NCBI RefSeq assembly: GCF_013009345.1
Contig: NZ_JABELE010000018.1
Location: 9,143-73,142, forward strand
Direction of reading: 5' to 3'
From: Acinetobacter geminorum
GTDB taxonomy: Bacteria; Pseudomonadota; Gammaproteobacteria; Pseudomonadales; Moraxellaceae
DNA: 64,000 nucleotides
Shown piece by piece: positions 8,372 through 18,152 of this stretch. The position numbers and the translations under genes are program-made. The first letter of the stretch is position 1. The number at the start of each line of letters is the position of its first letter. The notes below the pieces were generated by a model. It had not been told where the DNA came from, ran no database searches, and saw only the letters and a list, made by a program, of their open reading frames with translations.

Positions 8372-9379
8372 ATGTCTGTAATAGAAAAAGAAACTTCGAA
8401 TAGTTTATATCGCCAATGGCAGATTTTATCTCGCCTACCGACCGGTAAATGGATCGGAACTCGAGAATTACAAGAAATGCTTGAACGTGAAGGTATTGAT
8501 ATTAGTTTAAGAACTATTCAACGTGACTTAAATCAAATTGCTCAACGTTTCCCGATAGAGAGCAATAAAGCCGTACCTCAAGGGTGGCGGTGGCAATCGG
8601 ATGCACCTATTCAAAGCTTACCTCACATGACAAGTTCTCAAGCAGTAACCTTTATGATGGTTGAGGAACACCTTAAGCACTTACTCCCTCCCAGCCTGCT
8701 TGATGAGATGGGACCATGGTTTGATTTAGCCAAACGAAGTCTTTCTACTCAAAATAATGTGAGACAGTGGATTAACCGTGTACGCATTGTTCCTGCAAGT
8801 CAACCTCTTATTCCACCTGTAGTCGATCGAAATGCTCAACAAGCAATTTATGAAGGCTTGCTCCAAGACAAGCAAATAGAATGCATTTATCGAGCACGAG
8901 TCAATCAGGGTGAAGACCGAACATATATCTTAAATCCTTTAGCATTGGTACAAAAAGGTGCAGTAATTTATTTAATTTGCACACGACATGACAAAACTGA
9001 AGTTCAAACTTTTGCTCTGCACCGTTTTAAATCAGCAAAAGTATTAGACAGTCGAGCACTACATCCTGTTAATTTTGATATTGATCATTATATTGATTCA
9101 GGTGCTTTAGGCTTTAGAGTGGACTACAACCAGCCAACTGAATCAATTCAGCTCACCTTAACCATGACAGAGCAAACTGCTAAAACTTTTTATGAAAGTC
9201 AGTTAAGTAAAGATCAAACAATTACCCCACTTGAGGAAAATATTGTAGAAGTCACAGCGACTGTACCTTTTACATCTCAATTGGTATGGTGGTTACGTAG
9301 TTTTGGTAAGAAATTACTCCATATTGAACCAGTACAAGTACACAATGCTGTGCGAGAAATTGAAACTGAGAGTAAATAG
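8372..9379 (+). CDS. HTH/WYL-domain transcriptional regulator
   Basis: The 335-residue protein has an N-terminal winged helix-turn-helix (about 12-85, with GTRELQEMLEREGIDISLRTIQRDL) and a central WYL domain (about 165-235: IECIYRAR, YILNPLALVQKGAVIYLICTR, FALHRFKSAKVL). A C-terminal WCX-like extension ends the protein. This is the YafY/PafC-like architecture, in which the WYL domain usually senses a nucleic acid or other ligand. Its divergent position makes control of the Anbu operon the simplest hypothesis. In Actinobacteria, WYL regulators (PafB/PafC) are also encoded beside proteasome genes. The gene is monocistronic with a following terminator. Confidence 0.88.
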   Translation: MSVIEKETSNSLYRQWQILSRLPTGKWIGTRELQEMLEREGIDISLRTIQRDLNQIAQRFPIESNKAVPQGWRWQSDAPIQSLPHMTSSQAVTFMMVEEHLKHLLPPSLLDEMGPWFDLAKRSLSTQNNVRQWINRVRIVPASQPLIPPVVDRNAQQAIYEGLLQDKQIECIYRARVNQGEDRTYILNPLALVQKGAVIYLICTRHDKTEVQTFALHRFKSAKVLDSRALHPVNFDIDHYIDSGALGFRVDYNQPTESIQLTLTMTEQTAKTFYESQLSKDQTITPLEENIVEVTATVPFTSQLVWWLRSFGKKLLHIEPVQVHNAVREIETESK

Positions 9380-9387
9380 ATATAAAA

Positions 9388-9412
9388 AAAGAGAACCATA
9401 AGGTTCTCTTTA
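9388..9412 (+). terminator. Terminator of the WYL regulator gene
   Basis: AAGAGAACC and GGTTCTCTT form a 9-bp stem with a short ATAA-type loop. An A tract precedes it, but the T tract after it is short. Confidence 0.65.
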
Positions 9413-9472
9413 GATTTTGAATTGTAATTTTCTTAATTTTATATTGTTCTTATATTTTTACTTGTTTTCAGA

Positions 9473-9559
9473 TCAAGATGTTCTCCCCCACCAAAACTGA
9501 TCTGCTCTTTCTTTTGCGCTATTTTGAACATGAGCTTTGGCATGCCATTTCATATCCAT
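9473..9559 (-). CDS. Possible 28-codon small ORF
   Basis: This reading frame, too short for routine gene calling, encodes MDMKWHAKAHVQNSAKERAD followed by a short tail with two tryptophans and ends in TGA. Its composition (Trp, His, Lys, Arg, few low-complexity runs) is more protein-like than the AT-rich surroundings. There is no good ribosome binding site before the ATG, and a stop lies six codons upstream. It sits between the WYL terminator and the mnmG terminator in an otherwise empty 376-bp gap. I do not recognise it. Confidence 0.25.
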   Translation of the reverse strand: MDMKWHAKAHVQNSAKERADQFWWGRTS

Positions 9560-9713
9560 TGTAGCGAATTGATTTCATTGTCATCATTAAAGCCCTCTTG
9601 TTTGAACGTGAATTTAATATAACTGGCGACTCAAAATATGTGAAATAAGAAAAAAAGGAAGCGAAATCTCTTTTCTTCCTTAGGAAGTTTCCATATATTT
9701 TTTGAACAGAAAT

Positions 9714-9744
9714 AAAAAAGCCCAGTCTTAACTGGGCTTTTTTA
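9714..9744 (-). terminator. Terminator of mnmG
   Basis: AAAAAAGCCCAGT and ACTGGGCTTTTTT form a 13-bp stem with a CTTA loop just past the mnmG stop. A and T runs on both sides make it usable in either direction. Confidence 0.88.
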
Positions 9745-9755
9745 CATTTAAATAA

Positions 9756-11636
9756 TTAAGCTGTTTTCTTAATCATATTGTTCTTACGAATTGTGATCAT
9801 TACAAGCTGAACTGCTGCTGGTGTAACACCAGGAATACGGCTTGCTTGAGCTAAAGTTTCTGGAAGAACTGTTTTTAACTTCTGCGTGATTTCACGTGAT
9901 AAGCCTGACACTACATCATAGTCAAAATCAGCAGGTATTTTGGTTTCTTCAAGACGTTTTAATTGAGCAACATCTTCGTGCTGACGGTTAATGTAACCTT
10001 CATATTTCACAGCAATTTCAATTTGCTCACCCACTTGTTCTGAAACTTCAGAACCAGTAAGTTCAGCAATTTGACCGAAGGTGATATTAGGACGCTTAAG
10101 CAAATCAATCGCACTACATTCCTTACTCAAATCAGCACCCGTCATCTCAACGAATTTTTTACCCATAGGGTTATTTGGTGCTGCCCACAAATGTTGTAAA
10201 CGAGAGGTTTCGCGCTCAACCGCTTCCATTTTTTCACAATAAGCAGCCCAACGTACATCATCAACCAAACCAAGTTCACGGCCAATAGAAGTCAAGCGCT
10301 GATCCGCATTATCTTCACGCAGCATCAAACGATATTCAGCACGTGAGGTAAACATACGGTACGGTTCTTTAGTACCTAACGTGATGAGATCATCAACCAA
10401 CACACCCATATAAGCTTGGTCACGTTTAGGCGTCCATTCTTCTTGCTCCCACGCACGACGCGCAGCATTTAAACCTGCAAGTAAACCTTGGGCACCAGCC
10501 TCTTCGTAACCTGTTGTACCATTAATTTGACCAGCAAAGTACAAGCCATTAATCGCTTTAGTCTCGAGTGTAAATTTCAAAGCTTGCGGGTTGAAATAGT
10601 CATATTCAATTGCATAGCCCGGACGTAAGATATGAGCATTTTCCATACCACGAATTGAGCGTACAAGCTCGAACTGAACATCAAATGGTAAAGAAGTCGA
10701 AATACCGTTTGGATAAAGTTCGTGTGTATCTAGACCTTCTGGCTCCAAGAATACTTGATGTGAGTCTTTATCAGCGAAACGATGAATTTTATCTTCGATT
10801 GATGGACAGTAACGCGGACCTACACCTTCAATAACACCAGTGTACATTGGTGAACGGTCTAAACCACCACGAATAATGTCGTGGGTTTTTTCATTTGTAT
10901 GAGTGATATAACAGTTTACTTGTTCAGGATGCATAGAAGCATCACCCATGAATGACATCACCGGAGATGGAAAATCACCCGGCTGCGGAATCATGACTGA
11001 AAAATCAACTGAACGTGCATCAATACGTGGTGGAGTACCAGTTTTTAAACGTCCCACTGGTAATTTTAATTCACGTAAACGTTGAGCAAGTGCAATAGAA
11101 GGAGGGTCCCCCGCACGACCACCGCTTGATTTTTCTAAACCAACGTGGATTACACCACCCAAGAATGTACCTGTAGTCAACACAACAGTTTTAGCATCAA
11201 AGCGAATACCCATTTGGGTAACAACACCTTTAACGGTATCGCCTTCAACAATCAGGTCATCAGCTGCTTGCTGGAAAATGTCAAGATTTGCTTGATTTTC
11301 CAAAGTATCACGAATAGCGGCTTTATAACGAACACGGTCAGCTTGAGCACGTGTTGCACGCACAGCTGCACCTTTACGCGAATTTAAAATACGGAACTGA
11401 ATACCACCTTTATCGGCAGCTAACGCCATTGCGCCACCAAGTGCATCAATTTCGCGTACTAAATGCGACTTACCAATACCACCGATTGCTGGGTTACAAC
11501 TCATTTGGCCCAAAGTCTCAATGTTATGGGTCAAAAGCAAAGTCTGTCGTCCCATACGCGCAGCAGCGAGGGCCGCTTCCGTACCTGCGTGACCGCCACC
11601 GATAACGATAACATCATAAACTTTAGGATAGTGCAT
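9756..11636 (-). CDS. mnmG: tRNA uridine-5-carboxymethylaminomethyl modification enzyme MnmG (GidA)
   Basis: The 626-residue flavoprotein begins with the FAD-binding motif [19 protein letters not shown]. It carries the family blocks [24 protein letters not shown] and [17 protein letters not shown], and a C-terminal MnmE-interacting region ending [11 protein letters not shown]. With MnmE it installs the carboxymethylaminomethyl group on U34 of several tRNAs. The length matches the family (about 630). The gene stands alone on the minus strand, with 230 nt to the next gene. Confidence 0.97.
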   Translation of the reverse strand: MHYPKVYDVIVIGGGHAGTEAALAAARMGRQTLLLTHNIETLGQMSCNPAIGGIGKSHLVREIDALGGAMALAADKGGIQFRILNSRKGAAVRATRAQADRVRYKAAIRDTLENQANLDIFQQAADDLIVEGDTVKGVVTQMGIRFDAKTVVLTTGTFLGGVIHVGLEKSSGGRAGDPPSIALAQRLRELKLPVGRLKTGTPPRIDARSVDFSVMIPQPGDFPSPVMSFMGDASMHPEQVNCYITHTNEKTHDIIRGGLDRSPMYTGVIEGVGPRYCPSIEDKIHRFADKDSHQVFLEPEGLDTHELYPNGISTSLPFDVQFELVRSIRGMENAHILRPGYAIEYDYFNPQALKFTLETKAINGLYFAGQINGTTGYEEAGAQGLLAGLNAARRAWEQEEWTPKRDQAYMGVLVDDLITLGTKEPYRMFTSRAEYRLMLREDNADQRLTSIGRELGLVDDVRWAAYCEKMEAVERETSRLQHLWAAPNNPMGKKFVEMTGADLSKECSAIDLLKRPNITFGQIAELTGSEVSEQVGEQIEIAVKYEGYINRQHEDVAQLKRLEETKIPADFDYDVVSGLSREITQKLKTVLPETLAQASRIPGVTPAAVQLVMITIRKNNMIKKTA

Positions 11637-11868
11637 GAGTACAAAAACACCAGAAAAAAAAGACGGAACATTATAGCAAAATTATCTGCATATTGATGTA
11701 CATAATTACAAAATTGTCTTCACATAATTTACGGTACGCCACATGATTTGACATTTTGTTTCATGAATTCAATACAAAGTGAATGTTTTTAAAACCAATT
11801 CATCTTAGAATAAAAAACGTACAGCACTTCTATGACTTTAAAATTAACGCAACGAGAAGGAATACAAA

Positions 11869-12099
11869 ATGAAAACGACCATGTTAAAAATCTTAACTGC
11901 ATCTCTAATTTGTTTTTCAGGCGTAACTTTTACCCATGCTGCTGACACGAGCAAAGCCGAAATGCAAAAACAAATTCGAGTCTGTGCAAAAAAACAGCAA
12001 GGTGAATGGGTTTCTTACAATCACAACGGTGTAACCTTTAACGGTACTTGCCAACCAAACGAAAATGGTAAGTTACAATTTAAGGCCCCTGCTCCTTAA
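11869..12099 (+). CDS. Small secreted hypothetical protein
   Basis: The 76-residue protein has a clear signal peptide (MKTTMLKILTASLICFSGVTFTHA, cleavage likely after THA). The mature part of about 52 residues is charged and has two cysteines (VCAKKQQG and NGTCQPNE) that could form one disulfide in the periplasm. I do not recognise a named family beyond an Acinetobacter hypothetical. AGAAGGAATAC precedes the ATG. It is monocistronic and followed by a hairpin terminator. Confidence 0.75.
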   Translation: MKTTMLKILTASLICFSGVTFTHAADTSKAEMQKQIRVCAKKQQGEWVSYNHNGVTFNGTCQPNENGKLQFKAPAP

Positions 12100-12161
12100 T
12101 CTGTTTTAACATAGGTATAGAAGAAGCCATTTATTTTCTGCTATATCTCATCAGTATTTTC

Positions 12162-12194
12162 AAAGACGGTCCATTAAAGATGGGCCGTTTTCTT
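12162..12194 (+). terminator. Terminator between the small secreted protein gene and prmA
   Basis: AAAGACGGTCC pairs with GGGCCGTTTT across a 9-nt loop and is followed by a T-rich tract. Confidence 0.75.
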
Positions 12195-12253
12195 TTTTAA
12201 AATGATCTAGTCCGCTACAATACGCCTTTAAATAAAATTTTTAGGTCCTTTTC

Positions 12254-13153
12254 GTGAAGTGGTTACAAATACACATTACCGTTGATCAAGAACAAGTTGA
12301 GTTCACAGAAACACTTTTAATGTCTCTAGGTGCGGTAAGCGTAACGCTGGATGATGCTGAAGATCAGGCTTTACTTGAACCATTACCTGGTGAAACACCT
12401 TTATGGAACAAAGTGATCGTGACAGGCATCTATCAACAAGACGAACAAGACCCAATTGATGTCGACACTTTAGAAGCTTTCTTAAAAGCTCAACTTCCAG
12501 ATGTTCCTATGCGCCATGAAGAACTTGAAGATCAAGTGTGGGAACGCGCATGGATGGATTATTATGAGCCAATCCAAATTGGGGAAAAGTTCTGGATCGT
12601 ACCTGAATGGCTAGAGCCTCCAGAAGCAGACGCAACTAATATTAAGCTAGATCCAGGTCTTGCATTTGGTACAGGTAACCATGCAAGTACGTTCCTATGC
12701 TTACAATGGTTAGGCAAAACTGACGTTAAAGATAAAATCGTAATTGATTATGGTTGTGGTTCAGGCATTTTAGGTGTAGCCGCTTTATTATTAGGCGCTA
12801 AAAAAGTATATGCCACTGATATTGACCCGCAAGCTGTTTTAGCAACAAAACAAAATGCTGAACTTAATGGGGTATTAGATCGACTATATGTAGGTCTCCC
12901 TGAAGAATTCAATCAAGAATTCAAACCTCAGCAAGCAGACGTTTTAGTTGCAAACATTTTAGCTGGCCCATTAATGGCGCTTGCGTCTGAGTTTGCAAAT
13001 TTAACTAAATCTAAGGGCGAGTTTGCACTTGCCGGCGTAATTGAAGAGCAAGTTGCTGATGTTTCACGTGTTTATTCTGAATTTTTTGATATATTAGATG
13101 TCGAAAAACGCGAAGAAAACTGGTGTCGCATTTCAGGAAAACGTAAAAAATAA
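12254..13153 (+). CDS. prmA: Ribosomal protein L11 methyltransferase PrmA
   Basis: The 299-residue protein has the N-terminal L11-recognition domain (about 1-60) and a class I SAM-dependent methyltransferase domain. The motif I segment is [12 protein letters not shown] near residue 165, preceded by the family block [15 protein letters not shown], with VANILAGPL at the substrate end. It trimethylates L11 in the cytoplasm. The start is GTG (encoding [10 protein letters not shown]), with AGGT 7 nt upstream. It is followed after 16 nt by the zinc-ribbon protein gene, suggesting an operon. Confidence 0.96.
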   Translation: MKWLQIHITVDQEQVEFTETLLMSLGAVSVTLDDAEDQALLEPLPGETPLWNKVIVTGIYQQDEQDPIDVDTLEAFLKAQLPDVPMRHEELEDQVWERAWMDYYEPIQIGEKFWIVPEWLEPPEADATNIKLDPGLAFGTGNHASTFLCLQWLGKTDVKDKIVIDYGCGSGILGVAALLLGAKKVYATDIDPQAVLATKQNAELNGVLDRLYVGLPEEFNQEFKPQQADVLVANILAGPLMALASEFANLTKSKGEFALAGVIEEQVADVSRVYSEFFDILDVEKREENWCRISGKRKK

Positions 13154-13169
13154 ATTGAGATTTTAACTC

Positions 13170-14015
13170 ATGAATGAAAAACAAACCCGCTGCCCTAAGT
13201 GTTTAACAGTCTATAAAGTATCTCTTACTCAATTGACTGTCGCTCAGGGTATGGTTTGTTGTCCTAAATGTGATTCAACCTTTAATGCACTAACCAATCT
13301 GATTAATATTGAACAGCCAGTCATGGTCAATTCCAATACTTTAGCTAATGGTTCAATGCAAACAAAGTATATGACGCATTCTCACGTGTTAGATATATTT
13401 GATCAAAAAGTTGAGAATTCTAATATTGATCTTTTAACCTATCTCAACAACTTAAATTACTTTCACAACGAACCTATTAATGCTCTACCAAACCTTAATT
13501 TAGCTGAGCAAGCATCCGCACAAGAACAAGACAACAATAAAAAGCATAGTTGGCTTTACTATACGCTCTGGAGTTCTGCCAACCTTATTTTAATTTTAGT
13601 TTTTACTTTTCAAATTCTCTGGTTTAACCCTAAACTCATGCATGCAAGCCCAACCGTCAGCCATACATTTAATTATGTTTGTCAAATACTGCATTGCAAT
13701 AAATCAGCCGAACTTTATCAACTTATCTATATAGAAAAGTTAAAAGTCCGCAAGATCGATACAAACCATACCCAGTTCTCAGGCATATTGCTCAACCAGA
13801 ATGATAAAAGTATTGAGCTTCCTAACCTAAAGTTGATTTTTGCAACAGAGCCAGACAAAACAGAGGAAATCATATTAACCCCTCAACAATATCTAGTTGA
13901 AAACTTAAGGGGTATTCAACGCATTCCATCAAACACTCCTTTTCGATTTCAATTTGAGCTAAACAAAAGCAAAAAAAGGCTAGTAAATTATCGATTAGAA
14001 ATTGTCCACCCCTAA
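13170..14015 (+). CDS. MJ0042-type zinc-ribbon, DUF3426 membrane protein
   Basis: The 281-residue protein begins with a zinc finger (CPKCLTVYKV ... VCCPKCDSTFNA, residues 8-39) of the MJ0042 type. A low-complexity linker, one transmembrane helix at about residues 130-152 (LYYTLWSSANLILILVFTFQ) and a C-terminal DUF3426 domain follow. Proteins of this type lie beside prmA and fis in many gammaproteobacteria; their function is unknown. Spacing from prmA supports co-transcription. The end of the gene is followed by a long poly-A stretch and the fis promoter. Confidence 0.85.
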   Translation: MNEKQTRCPKCLTVYKVSLTQLTVAQGMVCCPKCDSTFNALTNLINIEQPVMVNSNTLANGSMQTKYMTHSHVLDIFDQKVENSNIDLLTYLNNLNYFHNEPINALPNLNLAEQASAQEQDNNKKHSWLYYTLWSSANLILILVFTFQILWFNPKLMHASPTVSHTFNYVCQILHCNKSAELYQLIYIEKLKVRKIDTNHTQFSGILLNQNDKSIELPNLKLIFATEPDKTEEIILTPQQYLVENLRGIQRIPSNTPFRFQFELNKSKKRLVNYRLEIVHP

Positions 14016-14081
14016 AATGTAAAAAAAGTGAAAAAAAAATAAAAAAAAATGCAGTTAATTTGCTCACTTTTTCCTAGACAA

Positions 14082-14097
14082 TGGTATTATACGCGCC
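14082..14097 (+). promoter_or_regulatory. Probable extended -10 promoter of fis with GC-rich discriminator
   Basis: TGGTATTAT matches an extended -10 element and is followed by ACGCGCCACG, a GC-rich discriminator of the kind found at growth-rate and ppGpp-controlled promoters. The -35 region (TTGCTC about 19 nt upstream) is weak. It would give fis a leader of nearly 300 nt. Confidence 0.5.
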
Positions 14098-14391
14098 ACG
14101 AAAGCTTTGACTCATATACTCCTCGCTCTCAATCCCAAAAAAATACTGTTAAGCATGTGTGCTTTTCTACTTTAAGCGCATAGCCTAACTTTTTTTGTTT
14201 TTGAGGGGGCTGTAACAAATATTTAATTATTGTTACGCTTATTTTTTATTCAATACGAAGAAATATGGCAAGCTAATTGTTCTTATGTTTTAGAGTCACT
14301 GTTTTAGGATCTAAAACAGGACTCCGTATTTTTAGACCACATTTATATACTACTTTACCCAAGTTAGTATTTGATTTTCGGATTAACTCGC
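14098..14391 (+). promoter_or_regulatory. Long leader of fis with a strong hairpin
   Basis: The space contains no gene. It holds a GTAACAA/TTGTTAC hairpin near 14212-14238. It also holds a very stable one at 14293-14324, where GAGTC and CTGTTTTAG pair with CTAAAACAG and GACTC around a 3-nt loop with a single bulged A. No T tract follows directly, so the second structure is more likely a leader element than a terminator. Confidence 0.45.
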
Positions 14392-14661
14392 ATGAATAGC
14401 AAATCTCCTATTTTTACTGCACAATCTGATGTTGCTCTTCGCATCCACGTGGATCGCGCAGTTCGTCATTATTTTGCACAATTGCAAGGTGAGCAACCAT
14501 CTCAGGTATATGACATGGTGCTAGCAGAAATGGAGAAACCTCTTTTATCTGTAGTTCTTGAATATACACGTGGTAATCAAACGCGTGCTGCAGAAATTCT
14601 TGGACTCAACCGTGGCACTTTACGTAAAAAGTTAAAAGCTCACGGTTTAATGAGTGAATAA
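14392..14661 (+). CDS. fis: DNA-binding protein Fis
   Basis: The 89-residue nucleoid protein ends in the highly conserved Fis helix-turn-helix ([23 protein letters not shown] then [11 protein letters not shown]). It bends DNA and regulates rRNA and other promoters. I choose the ATG of MNSKSPIF; a TTG seven codons upstream is also in frame but less family-like. It lies downstream of the zinc-ribbon gene and upstream of purH; in E. coli the partner is dusB instead. Confidence 0.95.
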   Translation: MNSKSPIFTAQSDVALRIHVDRAVRHYFAQLQGEQPSQVYDMVLAEMEKPLLSVVLEYTRGNQTRAAEILGLNRGTLRKKLKAHGLMSE

Positions 14662-14670
14662 ATGATAAAA

Positions 14671-14698
14671 TGCTCACGACGTCGTGGGCATTTTTTTA
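14671..14698 (+). terminator. Terminator of fis
   Basis: TGCTCACGAC and GTCGTGGGCA form a 10-bp stem with one G-T pair and almost no loop beyond the central ACGT, followed by seven T. It lies between fis and purH. It also covers the GTG at 14684 that would extend purH upstream, arguing against that start. Confidence 0.8.
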
Positions 14699-14746
14699 TG
14701 CTTATTGGTTTTAATCCGTAGACTTGAAATTGTTGAATTAAACATC

Positions 14747-16321
14747 ATGACTATTAAACGTGCTTTGATTTCTGTATCTGATAAGACAGGAATTGTCGAA
14801 TTTGCTCAAAACCTTGCAGCTCTAGGGGTAGAACTATTATCTACAGGCGGCACATATAAGTTGCTTAAAGATAATAATATCGCGGTTGTAGAAGTATCTG
14901 AACATACTGGCTTCCCTGAAATGATGGATGGTCGTGTTAAGACATTACATCCAAAAATTCATGGCGGTATTCTTGCTCGTCGCGGTTTAGACGAAGCAGT
15001 TATGGAAGAACACAACATTGATCCGATTGATCTTGTTGTTGTAAACCTTTATCCATTTGCTGCAACTGTTGCAAAACCTGACTGTACTCTTCCTGATGCA
15101 ATCGAAAATATCGACATCGGTGGTCCTACAATGGTTCGTGCAGCTGCTAAAAACCATGCTTCAGTAGGTATTGTAGTTAATGCTTCTGATTACGACACTG
15201 TAATTAATGAATTAAAAACTGCTGGTTCACTTTCTTATGAAACACGTTTTGATTTAGCAGTTAAAGCATTTGAACATACAGCTCAATACGACGGCATGAT
15301 CGCTTCTTACTTAGGCGCTCGCGTTGGTAAGACCGAAGGTGAAGCTGACTTATTCCCTCGAACATTCAATACTCAATTGAATAAAGCACAAGATTTACGT
15401 TACGGTGAAAACCCACATCAATCGGCTGCTTTCTATGTCGAAGCCAATGCAAAAGAAGCGTCAGTTTCTACTGCAAAACAGTTACAAGGCAAAGAATTGT
15501 CTTATAACAACATTGCAGATACAGATGCTGCGCTTGAATGTGTGAAATCATTTGCAAAACCTGCTTGTGTAATTGTAAAACATGCTAACCCTTGTGGTGT
15601 TGCGGTTTCTTTAGACGGCATTAAAGCTGCTTATGATTTAGCTTATGCAACTGATCCAGAATCTGCTTTTGGCGGTATTATTGCATTCAACCGTGAATTA
15701 GATGTTGCAACTGCTCAAGCAATTGTAGAGCGTCAATTCGTTGAAGTGATTATTGCTCCAAGTATCGCTGATGGCGTACTTGAAGTAACTGGCGCGAAGA
15801 AAAATGTACGTGTTTTAGTATGTGGTGAGTTACCTGCAATTGATGCACGTGCACCGCAACTTGACTATAAACGCGTAAATGGTGGCTTACTTGTTCAAGA
15901 TCAAGACTTGGGCATGATCACTAAAGATGATCTTAAAGTAGTTACGAAGCGTGCGCCAACTGAACAAGAAATTGATGATCTTATCTTTGCTTGGAAAGTA
16001 GCAAAATATGTAAAATCAAACGCAATTGTTTATGCTAAAAACCGCCAAACTATTGGTGTAGGTGCAGGTCAAATGAGTCGCGTCAACTCAGCGCGTATTG
16101 CTGCCATTAAAGCTGAACATGCTGGTTTGGTTGTTGAAGGTGCTGTAATGGCTTCTGATGCATTCTTCCCGTTCCGTGACGGTATTGATAATGCTGCTAA
16201 AGCTGGCATTAAATGCATCATTCAACCAGGTGGTTCTATGCGTGATGAAGAAGTAATCGCTGCAGCAGACGAAGCTGGTATTGCAATGGTGTTCACTGGT
16301 ATGCGCCATTTCCGCCACTAA
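14747..16321 (+). CDS. purH: Bifunctional AICAR formyltransferase / IMP cyclohydrolase
   Basis: The 524-residue enzyme catalyses the last two steps of purine synthesis. The N-terminal MGS-like IMP cyclohydrolase domain (about 1-145) has [11 protein letters not shown] and [15 protein letters not shown]. The C-terminal formyltransferase domain has [10 protein letters not shown] and the end block [16 protein letters not shown] with [11 protein letters not shown]. The ATG beginning [15 protein letters not shown] gives the family length; the longer frame would start inside the fis terminator. purD follows after a terminator. Confidence 0.97.
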   Translation: MTIKRALISVSDKTGIVEFAQNLAALGVELLSTGGTYKLLKDNNIAVVEVSEHTGFPEMMDGRVKTLHPKIHGGILARRGLDEAVMEEHNIDPIDLVVVNLYPFAATVAKPDCTLPDAIENIDIGGPTMVRAAAKNHASVGIVVNASDYDTVINELKTAGSLSYETRFDLAVKAFEHTAQYDGMIASYLGARVGKTEGEADLFPRTFNTQLNKAQDLRYGENPHQSAAFYVEANAKEASVSTAKQLQGKELSYNNIADTDAALECVKSFAKPACVIVKHANPCGVAVSLDGIKAAYDLAYATDPESAFGGIIAFNRELDVATAQAIVERQFVEVIIAPSIADGVLEVTGAKKNVRVLVCGELPAIDARAPQLDYKRVNGGLLVQDQDLGMITKDDLKVVTKRAPTEQEIDDLIFAWKVAKYVKSNAIVYAKNRQTIGVGAGQMSRVNSARIAAIKAEHAGLVVEGAVMASDAFFPFRDGIDNAAKAGIKCIIQPGGSMRDEEVIAAADEAGIAMVFTGMRHFRH

Positions 16322-16340
16322 TTTAAATTTAGTCCTCCCT

Positions 16341-16370
16341 AACCCTCCTTTTATTCAGGAGGGTTTTCCA
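16341..16370 (+). terminator. Terminator of purH
   Basis: AACCCTCCT and AGGAGGGTT form a 9-bp stem with a TTTATTC loop, followed by TTCC. It separates purH from purD, so purD probably has its own promoter or relies on partial readthrough. Confidence 0.7.
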
Positions 16371-16444
16371 CAATAATGGAGCTAAACTCCACCTTGAGGA
16401 ATAGAGGGGGATGACAAGGATTAAAGTTAAGGAACAAATTAAAA

Positions 16445-17731
16445 ATGAATATTTTAGTTTTAGGTAGTGGTGGTCGTGAACATGCTTTGGCATGGAAAAT
16501 CGCGCAAGATACCAAAGTTACTGAAGTTTTCGTTGCACCAGGAAATGCGGGAACTGCAACTGAAGACAAATGCGTTAATGTTCAGCTTGATATTTTAGAC
16601 AACCCTGCAATTATCGCTTTTGCTAAAGAAAATAATGTTGAACTTATTATTGTTGGCCCAGAAGCACCTTTAGTTAATGGTGTGGTAGATGCTGCTCGCG
16701 AAGCAGGTCTAAAAATTTGGGGACCAACTCAATATGCTGCGCAGCTTGAAGGCTCAAAAGCATTTGCTAAACATTTTTTAAAGCGTCATAACATTCCAAC
16801 TGCTTTTTACGAAGTATTTACGGAAGTTGATGCAGCTAAAGCTTATGTTGAAAAAAATGGTGCACCAATTGTAATTAAGGCAGATGGTCTTGCTGCTGGT
16901 AAAGGTGTAATCGTTGCAATGACCAACGAAGAAGCTTTTGCAGCAATTGATGACATGCTTGCAGGCAACAAATTTGGTGATGCTGGTTCACGTGTTGTAA
17001 TTGAACAGTTCCTAGCAGGTGAAGAAGCTTCTTTCATTTGTATGATTGATGGTAAAAACATTTTACCAATGGCAACTTCACAAGATCACAAGCGTATTTT
17101 TGAAGGCGATCAAGGTCCTAACACTGGCGGTATGGGTGCTTACTCTCCTGCTCCGGTGGTAACTTCTGAAATTTTCGAACGTGTTATGACTGAAATCATG
17201 CGTCCAACTGTTGAAGGTATGGCTGCTGACGGACATGTCTACACTGGTTTCTTATATGCTGGCTTAATGATTGATGAACAAGGTCAACCACGTGTGATCG
17301 AGTTCAACTGTCGTTTTGGTGATCCTGAAACTCAGCCAATCATGATGCGCTTAAAGTCATCTCTTGTTGAATTGGTAGAAGCTGGTATTGCCGGCAACTT
17401 ACCAAAAGAAGCTGAATGGGATGAACGTAAGTCAATCGGTATCGTACTTGCAGCCGAAGGTTATCCTGATAGTGTACGTAAAGGCGATGTAATTTCTGGT
17501 ATTGGACAATCACCAGAAGATACTAAAATCTTCCATGCAGGCACTGCAACTCGTGAAGATGGTCACATCGTGACTTCTGGTGGTCGAGTTCTTTGTGTAA
17601 CTGCACTAGGTGACAGCGTACTTGAAGCACAAATTAATGCACTTGAAGTATGCGGACAAGTGACCTTTACAGGTATGCAATATCGTAGTGACATTGGCTA
17701 TCGCGCAATTGCACGAGAAAAAGCTGAATAA
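16445..17731 (+). CDS. purD: Phosphoribosylamine-glycine ligase
   Basis: The 428-residue ATP-grasp enzyme joins glycine to phosphoribosylamine in purine synthesis. It begins MNILVLGSGGREHALAWKI and carries the signature GLAAGKGVIVA near residue 150, QDHKRIFEGDQGPNTGGMGAYSP (given here in two blocks: QDHKRIFEGDQGPN and TGGMGAYSP) near 215, and EFNCRFGDPETQ near 285. The length is standard. GGAACAAATTAAAA precedes the ATG. It lies beside purH as in other proteobacteria. Confidence 0.97.
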   Translation: MNILVLGSGGREHALAWKIAQDTKVTEVFVAPGNAGTATEDKCVNVQLDILDNPAIIAFAKENNVELIIVGPEAPLVNGVVDAAREAGLKIWGPTQYAAQLEGSKAFAKHFLKRHNIPTAFYEVFTEVDAAKAYVEKNGAPIVIKADGLAAGKGVIVAMTNEEAFAAIDDMLAGNKFGDAGSRVVIEQFLAGEEASFICMIDGKNILPMATSQDHKRIFEGDQGPNTGGMGAYSPAPVVTSEIFERVMTEIMRPTVEGMAADGHVYTGFLYAGLMIDEQGQPRVIEFNCRFGDPETQPIMMRLKSSLVELVEAGIAGNLPKEAEWDERKSIGIVLAAEGYPDSVRKGDVISGIGQSPEDTKIFHAGTATREDGHIVTSGGRVLCVTALGDSVLEAQINALEVCGQVTFTGMQYRSDIGYRAIAREKAE

Positions 17732-17740
17732 AAGTTAATA

Positions 17741-17771
17741 AAAAAGCTTCCTATTTAGGGAGCTTTTTTAT
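17741..17771 (+). terminator. Terminator of purD
   Basis: AAAAAGCTTCC pairs with GGGAGCTTTTTT, with one mismatch, across TATTTA; a T run follows. Confidence 0.8.
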
Positions 17772-17938
17772 TTTTTGCCACACTATAAGAAAATGATATA
17801 AATTTTTTTATAAGATTAATTAAGATATCTACAAATAGAAAAAAGCCCTCTATATCAACTACATTTTTATTGCTATCATTAAGGCAAAGTTGTAACTGTC
17901 ATCAGACACTGCTGTTTTAATAATTTCCATAAAGACTT

Positions 17939-17970
17939 GCTCTACAAATTATGCCTGTAGAGAGTTTTTT
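17939..17970 (+). terminator. Terminator-like hairpin in the metQ upstream region
   Basis: GCTCTACA and TGTAGAG form a 7 to 8-bp stem with a 9-nt loop, followed by AGTTTTTT. It lies well past the purD terminator and about 230 nt before metQ, so it would end either a short RNA or an attenuated metQ leader. Confidence 0.6.
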
Positions 17971-18015
17971 AATATTCTAAATTTATGAATGCTCGTTTGG
18001 CTACTGTTGGGGATG

Positions 18016-18043
18016 AACTGTTTGGGGAAACAGTTTTTGTTTA
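18016..18043 (+). terminator. Second terminator-like hairpin in the metQ upstream region
   Basis: AACTGTTT and AAACAGTT form a perfect 8-bp stem around a GGGG loop, followed by TTTGTTTATT. The sequence ACTGTTGGGGA occurs just upstream (18003) as a near-copy of the left arm plus loop (ACTGTTTGGGGA), so the right arm has two possible partners. Confidence 0.55.
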
Positions 18044-18152
18044 TTAAACAATTACCCTCTGTTATAGCCAAAATGCAAGCAAATTATGGAACCCCAGAAA
18101 AAGATCACAGAGTTTAGACTAGTTGTAATTCCAACTCCTCTCTTTTCATATT

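Noticed and set aside
10610..11696. Plus-strand frames across mnmG
   Set aside because: They are antisense shadows of a highly conserved gene and have no ribosome binding sites or family features.
14684..14746. Upstream extension of purH ([10 protein letters not shown])
   Set aside because: It would start with GTG inside the fis terminator and is absent from the purH family.
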